Assembly: GCA_964036155.1 (NCBI GenBank)
Contig: OZ038422.1
Span: 25,133,201 to 25,197,200 of the forward strand
Direction: 5' to 3'
DNA from: Diploscapter coronatus
Lineage: Eukaryota > Nematoda > Chromadorea > Rhabditida > Rhabditidae
Length of the DNA: 64,000 bases
Below, piece by piece: positions 1 to 11,910 of this stretch. The position numbers and the translations under genes were made by a program. Within the stretch, counting starts at the first letter, position 1. Each line of letters begins with the position of its first letter. The notes beneath the pieces were generated by a model. That model worked only from the letters and a program-made list of their open reading frames with translations. It did no database searches and had not been told where the DNA came from.

Positions 1-204
1 TCTATGTGGTTTCAAATATGTTTGGAACAACCGAACAAGTTTACGATACAATATCAATTTTATAGAATTTTCTGAGACATCAAATTTAGCATAAATGATG
101 AAGACTTTTCTGTGAGATTTTTCTGCATTTTTCCTGGAAATAATCGACTTTATGGCAGAGTGTCATTACTTATCGATGTCCTGAAACTTATCTAAAAATT
201 TCAG

Positions 205-621
205 AATCGAGTCGAATGACTCCAACCCTTCTGTCGGTCCGCCAACGAAGAAGCGAAAGACGATGCCGAAAAAGGAGTTGGGGCAATCCGGGCAAATCGC
301 AACAAATGCAAAAAGAAAATCCATCGTCGAAGAAACTATCGCTGAAATGAAAGCGCAAAGTTGTGGGTTTTTATCTTTCATTTTTTTATTTAGTTTATAT
401 TTTCTTATTCTTAAGAGTTTTAAAATTTTCAAACTTTTTTCTAAATTCTAGTACTTTTACGAAAATAATGAGTCTTAATTGAGATAAGGTTCAAAAATGT
501 TAAAATTGAAATTTTTATAGTCCTAGTTGTTAAACTAAATTTTTTTCATAAAATAAATTAATTTCCAGACGCCCCCTTAACTCTCGCCGACCCGAGTCTC
601 ATTCAAACCACTACGACTTGA
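205..621 (+). CDS. 3' end of an unidentified gene (two last exons)
   Basis: Two exons, 205-362 and 569-621, join in frame across a GT-AG intron and end at TGA 619-621. The upstream part of the gene is outside the window or lies in exons I cannot see; bases 1-204 look intronic and end in an acceptor (TTTCAG). The visible 70 or so residues are polar and basic, with a nuclear-localisation-like cluster (PPTKKRK) followed by KSIVEETIAEMKAQ. No domain is recognisable. A polyadenylation signal follows at 653-658, and strd-1 starts 231 bp after the stop, so the two may share an operon. The acceptor, donor and open frame support this as coding; the product is unknown. Confidence 0.55.
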
Positions 622-652
622 TCTCATTTTTCAATTTTTATTTTTTATTTTC

Positions 653-658
653 AATAAA
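653..658 (+). terminator. AATAAA polyadenylation signal of the first gene
   Basis: The AATAAA hexamer lies 32 bases after the TGA of the partial gene, in T-rich sequence. It fits 3' end formation before strd-1. Confidence 0.6.
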
Positions 659-841
659 TCTCCATGAAAACTATTATTTTCTTGAAACTAATATTAGGTA
701 GCTTGCCTAGAATTTTATCTTTTTCCACTTTTTTTATTTAGGAAAGACTTGCTTTTCCACAACATGAGAAGACAAGAAAGATATTTTCTATGTTGGCAAA
801 AATCATGTCTTTGAGATTTATTTTATGTTTGAAAATGTCGA

Positions 842-848
842 ATTTTAG
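842..848 (+). promoter_or_regulatory. Candidate trans-splice acceptor of strd-1
   Basis: A TTTTAG acceptor ends at 848, four bases before the ATG at 853, with no usable cis donor for it seen nearby. In nematodes such placement usually marks spliced-leader addition. The frame stays open upstream to an ATG at 790, so a longer N-terminus cannot be excluded. Confidence 0.5.
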
Positions 849-852
849 GCCC

Positions 853-3579
853 ATGTCGGACCAGGGCGGGTTGCAGTTGCTGAACGTGCTGAATCCCTCG
901 TTCGGTGGGCGGGGCGAGGCATACGACGCAAGAGAAGCGAATCGCAACGAAGAAAAGGCGAAATTGGTCGTCAAAACCATCAGACTAGACGCAGTCGAGA
1001 AGATCGATGAAATTGCGGTGGCTGGAATTTTTCTATTTTTTGAGATCTTAAAACAGATGACTCATTTTCAATACGAAGAATTTATGGAAAATTGGAACTT
1101 ACAAGAAAGTGACGATTACTCATTCTCGGTTAGAACAGGGCACTAGTAATTTTACCTAAAAAGTGGAGAACTTATGAAATCTCTGAAACGTACATGAGAA
1201 ATTTTATTTTATTTGGTAATCTTATTACTGGTTATTACTAACGTCGCTTGAGGGGCAATAAATTAAAGAGAAACTTAAAACCTACATGAGAAATTAGAAC
1301 TTTTTGAAAGTTGTATTTTTAAGAATCTTGCGCCAAGTATTATTAGTCCGCTCGGAAAAGTTTTAAATTTACGAAAATTTGAAACATATCCAAAATATTA
1401 ACATTTTTTAAGCCTGACACTTTCAGGCCGAAGCCCATTATCTGCGTCGTCTGATACATCCGAACATCGTCTCGCTGCACTCGACGCTCGTCATGGACTC
1501 CCAGATCTACATCGTTCTGCATTTCGCTTCTTATGGTGGGACTTTCTCTACTTTTCAATTTTTAAAGAACGACATCGCTTCATGCACTGGATTACTCGCG
1601 ACTTTCTATTAGTGTATAGCATTTTTGAAACGAATCTAAGCCAACTTCCTTGAAAATGCTTTCGAAATTTACTATTCATAAGAAATGGTTTTAAAGACAT
1701 TGATGTTATTAATTTAATCGGCTATTTCTCGAAATTTTATAACGAACATGGATAACTTTTCATCAAGATTTTTACTTTATTATTTTTTCGTTAGATTTGA
1801 AATGATTAATAACGTTCGGTTTATCCTGCTATTTTATTACTTTTGAAACCCATATTACTTTCAATTTTCTATTTCAGGATCTCTTAGGGACATTTTATCC
1901 AGCTCGTATCAGAACGGGATTCCCGAAAAGGCTATTTCCCTGATTTGTAAGCAACTCTTCACCGCGGTACAATACATTCATAAGCAGAACATTTTGCATA
2001 GGTGGGAATTTTTTGGATAAGTTTAAAGAAAATCGTAAATAGTCTTTTGATAGCTTGTTGATATTCCTGTTAGCAATTCGCTATATAATAAGTGAAAATT
2101 TATGAAAACGGTCTATGAATGCTTAAAATTGCAATTTCGAAGAATATAGTAAGCTACAGACTTTGGATAGTCGGCGTGAACACTTGGTTCGTCTAATAAG
2201 AGCTTTACTTTTAGATCGATTCGAGCCTCGCATATTCTTCTGGACGACAGCGGTACAGTAAAGTTATCCGGTTTTCGGTACGCCAGGTGTTTGCAGGTAA
2301 AAATGAGCTTATTTTATAGAAAACTGAGAATCTTCCGGAAGAAAATAGATTTTCTTGAAAATTCGAGATTTTTAGGACAACCCGATGAACGCGATCACCG
2401 ACTTTGACGCTCATCTCGAATCTTCACTGCTTTGGCTCGCTCCCGAAGTTCTCGCACAGGTCAGGGAAATTTTCTTATTTTTTATATTTTTTTTATTAAG
2501 AACACGTCGCATCAAATTAAAATCTATTATTTTTGTCATGGATATGCATTTTGTGAAACGTATTTGATGAATTATTTGAAAATATGAGGGCTTATGGTTT
2601 TGGATTCATTCTTCTGCAAAGTATAAATGGATACACATTATTACAATACTAGATTTGTTCCTTGTTTAGGGCAAACTTAAAACATATCTGAATAAAATGA
2701 ACTTGAAAACGAGAAGATTTTGGAATCTTTGATGAACGTTGTTTTGTTAATTCAACTGTAGTCTACTTCACTACCAATAGTAAAGTAGTACTTTCAATTG
2801 AAAAGGCTAATTTTTGGAACATATTGAAAGAATTTGAAAATGGTTTTCATCTTCAGGACTTGCACGGCTACGGCCTGCCCTCAGACATCTATTCGCTGGG
2901 AATTACGATGTGCGAAATCGCGAACGGCTATCCGCCCTTCTCCGACATGCAACTCTTGGAAATGATGCTGGCTAAGGTTGTTTTTCAAAAAAAAAATTCT
3001 GAAATATACGACTTTTCTATAGAAAAACGATACAAGAAAGATGAATCTTTTCTACATAAAAATTTGAAAAAGTGATTTTTTCGAAGACAAAAACCCAAAG
3101 ATTTGATAATCTATACAACTATTTTTTGAAAGAAAATTGAATAAAAATGCAAAAATGTGATTCTTTTGTAGGAGTTTAAAAGAAATGAATTTCTATAAAA
3201 CATTTTTAGGAAATCCAATTTTTTGGTGAATTTTAATTTTAATTTTCAGAGTCGAGGCACGATCCCCCGTTTATTGGATTCGACGACTTGCCCTGCCAAA
3301 CTGAGCAGGGAGCAAAATGCACGAACTTTTTCGCCCGACTTCCACGCCCTGGTCATGTGCTGCTTATCGCTTAAGCCGTCGTTACGGTAGGATTGATTGA
3401 TTCTGCAAAATTAAATAAATTTTGTGAACTTTATTGGGAAATTTCATGATTTTTGAACCTTATGAAAATCATTCAGGCTAACTATCGGTCAATGTCTTGA
3501 AACGCCCTTTATAGCAAAGAGACGCAAGAAGACTTTGCCCAGCTATATTCCGCAAGCCGTGCCTATCGATAAGAAGTAG
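853..3579 (+). CDS. strd-1: STRAD-type pseudokinase (LKB1/PAR-4 partner)
   Basis: Eight exons: 853-1017, 1427-1535, 1878-2001, 2215-2296, 2376-2459, 2857-2976, 3250-3386, 3477-3579; 307 residues. The whole protein is a kinase fold with STRAD hallmarks. The HRD motif is HRS (HRSIRASHILL), DFG is replaced by SGF (VKLSGFRYA), and WLAPEVLAQ, GYGLPSDIYSLGIT and EIANGYPPF match the STRAD family. The beta-3 lysine is kept (VVKTIRL). Known role of the family: with MO25 it binds and activates the kinase LKB1 (PAR-4) to control polarity and energy signalling. The N-terminus is short and the glycine loop poorly conserved. I see no C-terminal WEF motif like that used by human STRAD-alpha to bind MO25; the protein ends basic, in PIDKK. 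Confidence 0.92.
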
Positions 3580-3924
3580 GCCAATTAACTTAAGGATAAT
3601 TATCTCAGTTATATCGATATACAGTAGTTAACTTGAGATAGCCACACTAATTATTTAGAACTGGGTAGTTTAATAATTTTACCCTGTCTAAAGCTAAAGT
3701 AACTAACTCTCAAGATGACTACCCCAATTAACTCGAGATGTTTACCAAATTCAAATACCCTAAATAATTATCTTCAGGCCACCTATTCCACAAATGAAAA
3801 CCAGCCAAACTAATTAACTCTAAATTGGTATTCCTATACAATTCAACGACGGGTGAAGAAAACTAACTTTTTCTGTTTTTGCTCAATCCTTTGAAAAGAA
3901 TATGTATTTTAGCGAAAATGTAAG

Positions 3925-3930
3925 AATAAA
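3925..3930 (+). terminator. AATAAA polyadenylation signal of strd-1
   Basis: AATAAA lies about 345 bases after the strd-1 stop codon, in AT-rich sequence. Confidence 0.5.
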
Positions 3931-4272
3931 GATTTTACGCCGAGTTCGGTGAGCCGAAAAATGGGCTCAATCTGGGCCAACAAGTGACCATTTGAAAAAT
4001 GGCAAGTATCGAAAAGCTTGTATATGAAAATTTGAACATCATTGTTTATTTTTTCTTACATCAAACTGTTCTAAATTATGACTGATGATCAATTTTATCA
4101 ATTTTTCTTCCTCTTCAAATCTGTTTCAAAATTTCTAAACTTCTCTGGAACTCCTGGATTTAATACATTAAGCTAGTAATTTCTCATATACACTCAACTT
4201 TATCCCCAACTTCTCTAAAACGCCTAATATTGGTTATATGAGTGCCCCTCTTCTGCAAATCAATTACCCAAG

Positions 4273-4282
4273 CCCCGCCCCC
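4273..4282. promoter_or_regulatory. GC box in a pyrimidine-rich putative promoter
   Basis: CCCCGCCCCC followed by about 100 bases of C/T-rich sequence, set in otherwise AT-rich DNA 0.9 kb upstream of the zyg-8 start. A matching GGGCGGGGCC sits at 59561-59570 upstream of ncl-1. Binding by an Sp/KLF-type factor is inference. Confidence 0.35.
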
Positions 4283-5176
4283 AAATCCGTGCGGCCTCCC
4301 AAATGTGATTGTTCAATGCTGCCGCTGGCTCTGCCTTTTTCTGCCTTTCTTTTTCCGCTCTTTCTCTTCCCTCTCTCATGCTCGCCCTCTCTATTTCCAC
4401 ATTCTCAGCTTTTCGGACTTTTCAGCTGAGAAATTTGCTCAAGCCGCCCTCATGAAATTTCGATCGCTGCGTACAATTTTAGTAAATCCGCCCCTTTTCC
4501 GCAAAAATCATCAATTTTTAGAAAGCTGGCAAAATTAACTCTTTTCTTGCGAAATTCTTAATTTTTTTTCAGAAGTTTGTTTACCGATTTTGCTATTTTT
4601 CGATGATTGATAAGGGTGGTTTCGGTGTTTTTGAAAGATTTTCAGAAAATCCAATTCTCGAAATTTCATGAAAAGTTGTTTTTATGAATTTTCTAATTGA
4701 TAAGATAAGACCTTGTCTAGCCTATTTTTAGACACCCTTATAAGGCGAATTTTTTTATTAGGCCACATTTGCAAATTCCCTAAAATTAGGTGACCTTGAA
4801 TTACCCATTTTAGTAATCTCCTAATTGAGGTAATCTTTCCGAAGAACTTTTTGAGGGGGCAGGATTTTTTAGCATCTTTGAAAGTGAAAAATCGATTTTT
4901 GCTCAACTTTGGAAAAAATGAGTTGAATATTGCTTTATCTATTCTCGCTAGATGAATTTCAATCTTTCATATATTTATTCTAATTACTATAAGTTGTTTT
5001 ATAATTTCTAAAACTCCTCGTTCTCCAGAAGTTTTATCTTTATTTTTGTCAATACGAATTTTATCGATTTTTAAAATGTTGATTTTTGTAGGTGGTTTTG
5101 AATGCCTGCAGTGTGCTTCAGAACGACGGACTCGCCTCGGAACACATTGCCAAGGCCCTCGCCCAGAAAGACACCC

Positions 5177-8100
5177 ATGAAGCGAATCACTCAAACTGCC
5201 AACGGAACTACGGGGAGTAGGAACAACAGGAAATGTGGGTTTTGCGACAAATATCAAATAGGCTTCGAAGTTTGATGTTATTCGAAATCATTTCGGATTT
5301 GTTAATCACCATAACTACTTATCCAACCAAAACATGATTCATAATCAAAATTTTCATTTTCTTCTGTTAATGTGGGCTTCAAATATGCTCTAAAATTCGA
5401 CAAATGTTGAAGTCGATAGTGATTTAATTTTGGAAGAATTGCTTAGTTTATTCTTGAAAATTTAGCCTTCATATGATTCGTTTTGAAATTCATTATGCAG
5501 ATTTGAAAAGCTTCAAAATTAGTCATTTTCCGAATCCATTAATAAGACGGAGATCCTGTGCTCGAATAAGCAGAAATATATCATAAAATAGACAAACAAA
5601 ATTAAAAAGTAAAGAAAATAAAAGGAGAAATTTAAGCAGTAGCAGCCCCTCGACAGTCGGACGATGGTGACGAGCAAGCGACTCCTAGGGCCTCGACCTT
5701 CGATGTCCGCGGAAAGGACGGCTCGGGAGATGATGCTCATTCAAATGTCGTCGAGAGCGAGCCCACTAGCATGACATCGTCACTGGTCATTGAAGGGTAA
5801 CTTTTGAATTTTAAAATTTCAGCCTTTTTTTTTTATTTTTCTTTCCAAAATTTTGTCGAAATAAAAGTACAATAAAAAAATCTTTTATCTGAAATTTGGT
5901 GTTGATAAGAAATGACAGGTTTTGATATTTTTTCCTTTTTTTTACTTCAAAATTTAGAGAGTTCATCTCGATGACAATGATATTCTGAAAACGTGTTATT
6001 CTTGAAGTTTATTCTTGATTTTCATGAAAAAGTGAAGAATATAGATTTCGGAAATCCGATACCTTCGACTTTAGAGCAGGGATGATAATTTCATCTGAAG
6101 AAACCTTTAAAAATTAAAATGCAGAAGAAATGTTCAGTGACAACTTCAACAACGCGGCTCAATCGTTCACTGAACCGCTGACTTCGCAGTCGACGCTGCC
6201 GCGAACCTTGGAAAGGCTCTCCAAAGCGAAGAGGGTCAGGTTCTACAGGAATGGCGATCAGTATTACAAAGTATGTTTTCGGTTGTTCAAATCTCTTTTG
6301 CTTCGACAAGATAGTATAGTTATAGGAGGGGATAGAAAGACGCTCTCTAAATGTGCATACAGTCACTTCAAATTGGAAAATTTTCGAATTATTTTTTTCT
6401 CTTGGCAAAATGGTTGAAGGAAAAGTTTTTTTATTAAGAAGTCTGTATGGAAAATAGTTATACCACTTCTGAAAATTCTAGTTTTTTAGTTATTTCTTTC
6501 CACTTAGAAAACGTCTGATGAGTTGTTTAATTTGAGCTCTGAAATTGCGATTTAAGGGCCAATGGTATCCGCTCAGCGACCGCATGAAGAGCATGAAACC
6601 GCTGATGGAGGATTTGACCAAAACGATGTGCGACTCGGTCGCCCTGCCGCACGGAATCAGGCACATCTTCACGATCGACGGCGCCAACCGCATCACGGAC
6701 ATCGACCAGTTCGAGGACGGAGAATCCTATGTTTGCTCAAGGTTCGATAGTTTTCAGAATTTTTTTGGATATGTTTCAAAAACTTCATATTTTATCTTGA
6801 AGAACCAGAGAATTAGTGCTGCCTCGTTATCTAAGGCTAGATTTACTAATTTTAGTTAAGTTCCAAAATATCAAAATTTAGAGCTAGATTTTTGAAGCGG
6901 TAGTGTTCGAAGAAGTTTTGTGTGTCTAAAAATTAGAATAATCTTGATAAGTTTCAAAGATATTGAAACGGAATAGCAGAACTCAAGGACTATTTCGATA
7001 GACCATAAAGTATATGCATAGAATAATTAAAATGCCGAAATATTCCAGCAGCGACGTGTTCAAGTCGTTGGACTATGCGAATGCTCGAGAGCCGTTCTGG
7101 TGTCTGGCGACCACGTCGAATCGAGGCGGCCGATTCGGACAGACCGACAACGGGCCTGCACCGCTCAACGTTAGTGCTGAGCCGAGCAATGTGAGGATTT
7201 TTTTAATTTAATTATTTTTTCACACCCATACCAAAAGTATAAGTTTGTAATTCAGTAGTTGGGTAATGTTTTTTTTTTTTCTGAAACCTATTCATGAAAT
7301 TTATTTGGAAAGAGAAAAATCGTTGAGTGAGTGTAATGATAATTTGTTTTCTTCTTCTGGAACAAAACAAAATGAACCTTGTTATCACCCTTCGAATTAG
7401 CCATTATTTTATATCATTTCCTTGAAACATATCTTATTTTTTTATTTCAGGAGCCCCGCGACTTTGTCTACCCGCGGATCATTACCGTCATTCGGAACGG
7501 CAATAAACCGAGACGTGTCGTCAGGCATCTGCTCAACAAGAAAACGGCCAGGTGAGGATTTTAAATTTTAATATTCTTGCATTTTTTAAAGAAATGTTCT
7601 CTGCCTTTTTCCAAGGATGTTTTGGTTGATTATCTATAAAAATGATGATGGACTTATTAAACTTATCCAAATTTCCAGGTCCTTCGATCAAGTGCTCACG
7701 GACCTCACCTCGATAGTCAAGTTGGATAGCGGCGCGATCCGCAAACTCTACGGGTTGAGTGGAAAACAGGTAAAATTCAGGGTTTTAGAGAATAAATTTG
7801 CGATCAAACTTTGACAAAACTAGCAATAAATGGATTGGGTAAAACTTGTATAAAATTTGCTTTCTAAAGAGATTTTCTTTTTGAACTTGAAAATATATTG
7901 GAGCCATCAAATCATCAAGCTTTCAAAATAGTTTATTGTTTTTGAAGATTTTTTAAACACTAAGTGTTAAAATGATCTTTTGAAAATTAATTTTCCAGGC
8001 GACAACTCTTCGTGATTTTTTCGAAGAGGACCACATTTTCATCGCTTATGGAAATGAAAAGTCTACCGCCGACGATTTTCTCGTCGTTTCTGAAGGTTTA

Positions 8101-11100
8101 ATTTTTGTAATTTTATTATTCTTACTAGAAAGGGTGTCAACTAATTGAAGAGTAGAATTTTATTGTAAATAGTCATTTTGAAACTTACTGAAATTATTCG
8201 TAAATGAGTTCTTTTAGTTGGAGAATACTTAGATTTTTTTTGTAAATGAAATTTGATTTGTTCAATGAGACCAATTGACCTTGAGAGGTATTAAGATTTT
8301 GTAGAAGCCTATTCAAATTTACTCAAATTATCTAAATGTAAAATTGAAGCCAATGAAAAGTCCCTTAAACTGATTTTATACAGGACGATGAGTTAATCTG
8401 CCTAGTAACCAAATTTGTATTTTAAAATTATTGAACCCTTTTTGAAGTCTACCAAATCAACGTTTTCACAAACTATCTTTCTATTTGCAGAGCACAAGCG
8501 GCTCTACACCCGCAGTGGCAATCGAGGCAATTTAGCGCTGGGAAATCGGTCCCTACCTGCAAGGAACGAGAGTCTCCGAGAGGATCGAAGCGGCAGCGTC
8601 ATTCCTGATGAAATGGGTGGGTCGGGATTTTTTATTTTTATTTTTTAAATGTTGAAAACCTAAATAGATGGGTGGGGTTTTCCCTCTAATTATTATTTTA
8701 TGCAAAAGTACTGAAGTCTTTTGAGCCATTTTCTATTTTTCTTATTTAGAGATAGATATTCTTATCAAATTTGAATAGAAATTGAAAGAAAATGAGATTT
8801 CTAAAAAATATTTGATTTTTCAGCCCGCCGCCTCCCGCTCGACTTAGAAGGCCGATTCGAGATCAAGAGGTTGCTCGGCGATGGAAATACGGCTTTGGTA
8901 AGAGATTTTTAAAATTATTTTTTATAAATTGGTCTGTTTCTAAAATTTATCTTTTTCCGGAATTCAAATTTTCAGGTCTATGAAGTTCTGGACCGGGAAC
9001 AAATGGAGAGGAGGGCCTTGAAAATCATTGCCAAGGAAAATGTAGTTGGGAAGCAGGAGTTAATTGACTGTGAACTCTCGGTCATGAGCAGGTTCGTTGC
9101 ATGAATTTATGGATTTTTATTATTTTTTTCAAACTGGAGTTAATCAAAAGTCTCATATAAATGGGTTTTTCAAATAGTTGTAGTTATTTGTTCATTGTAC
9201 GTTTTTAAAATCTTCCCAATTTCGAACCAATTTGTAGTTTATGTCTAACTATAACCATGGGAAAGCTTCTTTTTGCAATATAAAGTATTTTTGAAACCTA
9301 TCCTAAAATGCTAAAGTTAATATAACAAATTTCAGAGTTTATTTTAAAATTTGACATTTTCAGAGTGGAGCATCCGTTCATAGTGAAAATGTACGATTAC
9401 TGGATGTTCGATGGCTCGTACTACATGTCGCTGGAATTGATTACGGGTAATTCTTTTTAAATTTATTCCATGGGTTAAAATTAACCCTTTTCTAAAAAAG
9501 ATCAAGAATAATATTGACCAGGCTTCTCAAAACTCGACCTGCAATAGAAATAGTGCATCTTTTCGAGAGGAAGAAAGAAGATATGATCTTTTTCTCTCTA
9601 AATGCGGCAAACTACTTTCCTGCAGATCGAGATTTGAAAGTCTGTAATCAACATTTTGAAAGAGTAATGATTTAAAATGACTAGGAAGATATTTCAGGTG
9701 GAGATCTCTTCGAACACCTCTATAAAGTCAGGAAGCTCAACGAACGACAGAGTGCGAGATTGATCAGGTGTCTGGCCGATTCGCTCTGGTGAGTAAAATG
9801 ATAAACTGGAAATTTAAATTAAGAGGGCTACTGTAACTTTACTATCTTTGAAGATTCTTTTCAAGTCATCCCACTGTATCAAATATCACTTTCCAAGGTT
9901 CAGGAACAGTTTAATGAAAAATTTGAAACATTTCCGATCAATTAAAATTTATATTTTTATTTTAGTTATCTTCACGACAACGGCATTTTGCATCGCGACA
10001 TTAAACCAGAAAATCTTTTGGTAGAAATTTAGATTTTCAAAAAATAACCTTTGAATTTTCAGCTCTACCCTTACAACGAGACCGAATTCGAGCTGAAGTT
10101 GGCTGACTTTGGATTGGCTTGTGAACTGCCCGCAGGTAAACTCTAACTTAAGTGTGAACTTCGAAGCCAATTTTGAGCTTTCAAGTCCCAAGTCAACCTT
10201 TAGGCCCTTTTTTAGCCGCAATTAACCTCATGAAGCTAGAATGTTTTGTCGATAAATAGAAACTCGTCATTGTGTTTTGTTGAACATTAGAATAGCTGAG
10301 AATGCGATTTCAGATGAAACCCAACTGACAACGATTTGTGGTACACCGACCTATGTCGCGCCTGAAGTCCTTCTAGAAACTGGGTAGGTATCAGAAATGC
10401 TAGAAGTCTAAGAAACAATGAAGTTATATGAGGAAACTGACCTGAAATCCCGAAATTAAATCACTTCACTGTTTAACTTATAGTTCAAAATTATGAGAAA
10501 TGAAACATGAATTTACTCTGTCAGTTTTCGTCTAGAATCAGCATAATACCTAAATCCAATTTTACTCATTTTAAAATTCCCAGGTAAAACGAAACGTTGC
10601 TCAAGAATAAACTCTAGGAAAAATGGCTACTTTCAAACTTTTTGCAGGTACGACGAGAAAGTGGACACTTGGGCGGTCGGAGTGATCCTCTACGTGATGC
10701 TGTGCGGCTTCCCTCCCTTCCAGGCACTCGATGGCAATCAGACTGAACTCTTCACGCAAATCCTCGCGGGACACTTCAACTTCCCCTCACCTTCTTGGGA
10801 TAATGTAAGGATTTATTATTTTTTTAATGGATGAATAGGTTTCCAATTTTTCCGCTCGTCCTTTTGGAGATATGTGATATAAGAACTCTTTTTTATTGGA
10901 TAGACTTTAAAATATTTATTTCACCTTCTTGGGATAGTACAAGATTTTATTTTACTCTTTTTGGAAAAAGTAAATATGTTTCAAAATTTTTATAATAGTG
11001 TTTTGTGAAATTTGAGACTGTTTTATTCATTAGATTTTGTACGATTTAGAAGAAGAAAAAAAAGTAGTCTAATTTTAGATGTAGAAAACTTGATGATTAA

Positions 11101-11910
11101 GAAAATAGGCTTCAAAAATAATAGAAAACAGTTCAAAAATTCGATTAATCGATGATGGAATTAACGATTTATAATTTATCCAAAATTTTCACAGTGATAA
11201 GTTTAAGAAATTCGACATAATTGCCAGTAAAGGAGTTCGATACTTGTTAAGCTATTTTTATTCATTCATTTCAAGAAATTGCAATTTAAAAACTCTGAAA
11301 AATCAGTCATTTTTCTGATTTTATCGATCTTTCTTTAAAATATCGATTTTCAGACCTCTGCTTCTGTGCGAGCCCTGATCCTCTGTTTGGTGGACATCGA
11401 CCGAGACACTCGACTGACGGCCAGGCAGCTCTTCGAGAATGTCTGGGTGCAGAACCTCGCTGACGTCTCCTCGGAGAACGAGATGATGGCTCAGTTGGCC
11501 ATCGACACGAAAATCGGCGCCTACAATCGGGTGAGAGCTCAAATCTTGTTTCAAGCAGGATTTTTACCAAAATTATTTTCTTTATTTCTCTTTTACACGC
11601 CAGCTTACCATCAATACACTAATTCTCAACGATTACATTTTACACATTTTTGAAACTTAGCTAGATTTTTCTCTATTCCTTATTTTTGAAATGAATATTC
11701 TATTAGTTTCTAAATTTGAATTAAAATGTCAGTTTCCTTGAAAAAATAAAAGGCATTTTAATTTGTTTAATTTTCCAAAATTTGCAGATGGAGGAAACGG
11801 AAGGAGAGTATCTGTACTACTCGAGAAGAACGTCCATGGACGAGCTATCTGAATGCGGGCATGGTGGGAGTCAGGACGGCGAGTTCGTCTTCAGAAGGAG
11901 CTACAGCTGA
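5177..11910 (+). CDS. zyg-8: Doublecortin-domain serine/threonine kinase ZYG-8 (DCLK family)
   Basis: Nineteen exons: 5177-5234, 5640-5796 (or from 5643), 6138-6270, 6557-6741, 7049-7190, 7451-7551, 7679-7769, 7999-8095, 8491-8616, 8824-8897, 8976-9091, 9364-9446, 9698-9788, 9966-10020, 10063-10135, 10314-10383, 10648-10804, 11354-11530, 11788-11910; about 702 residues. Two doublecortin domains (about 103-190 and 235-320, starting [15 protein letters not shown] and [15 protein letters not shown]) precede a kinase domain from about 375. The kinase looks active: K404 in RRALKII, D496 in [11 protein letters not shown]518 in ADFGLA, then [12 protein letters not shown]. Known role of the family: the DCX domains bind microtubules and, in C. 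elegans, ZYG-8 stabilises spindle microtubules for asymmetric division. C. elegans ZYG-8 is about 800 residues, so this is somewhat shorter. The start is the first ATG in frame in the exon after the acceptor at 5091. Confidence 0.93.

Larger units (their letters stand above)
3580..5176. other. Intergenic: strd-1 3' UTR and zyg-8 promoter region
   Basis: No gene seen. The strd-1 3' region has AATAAA at 3925-3930. Bases 3583-3830 hold several degenerate copies of a unit around AATTAACTYRAGATA. Bases 4271-4430 are richer in GC and in pyrimidines, with a GC box, and look like promoter sequence for zyg-8. A candidate acceptor (TTTTTGTAG) ends at 5091, upstream of the zyg-8 ATG. Confidence 0.6.

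Noticed and set aside
4238..4538. Overlapping open frames rich in Pro, Ser and Phe
   Set aside because: They follow a C/T-rich tract that looks like promoter sequence and have no coding signature beyond that bias.
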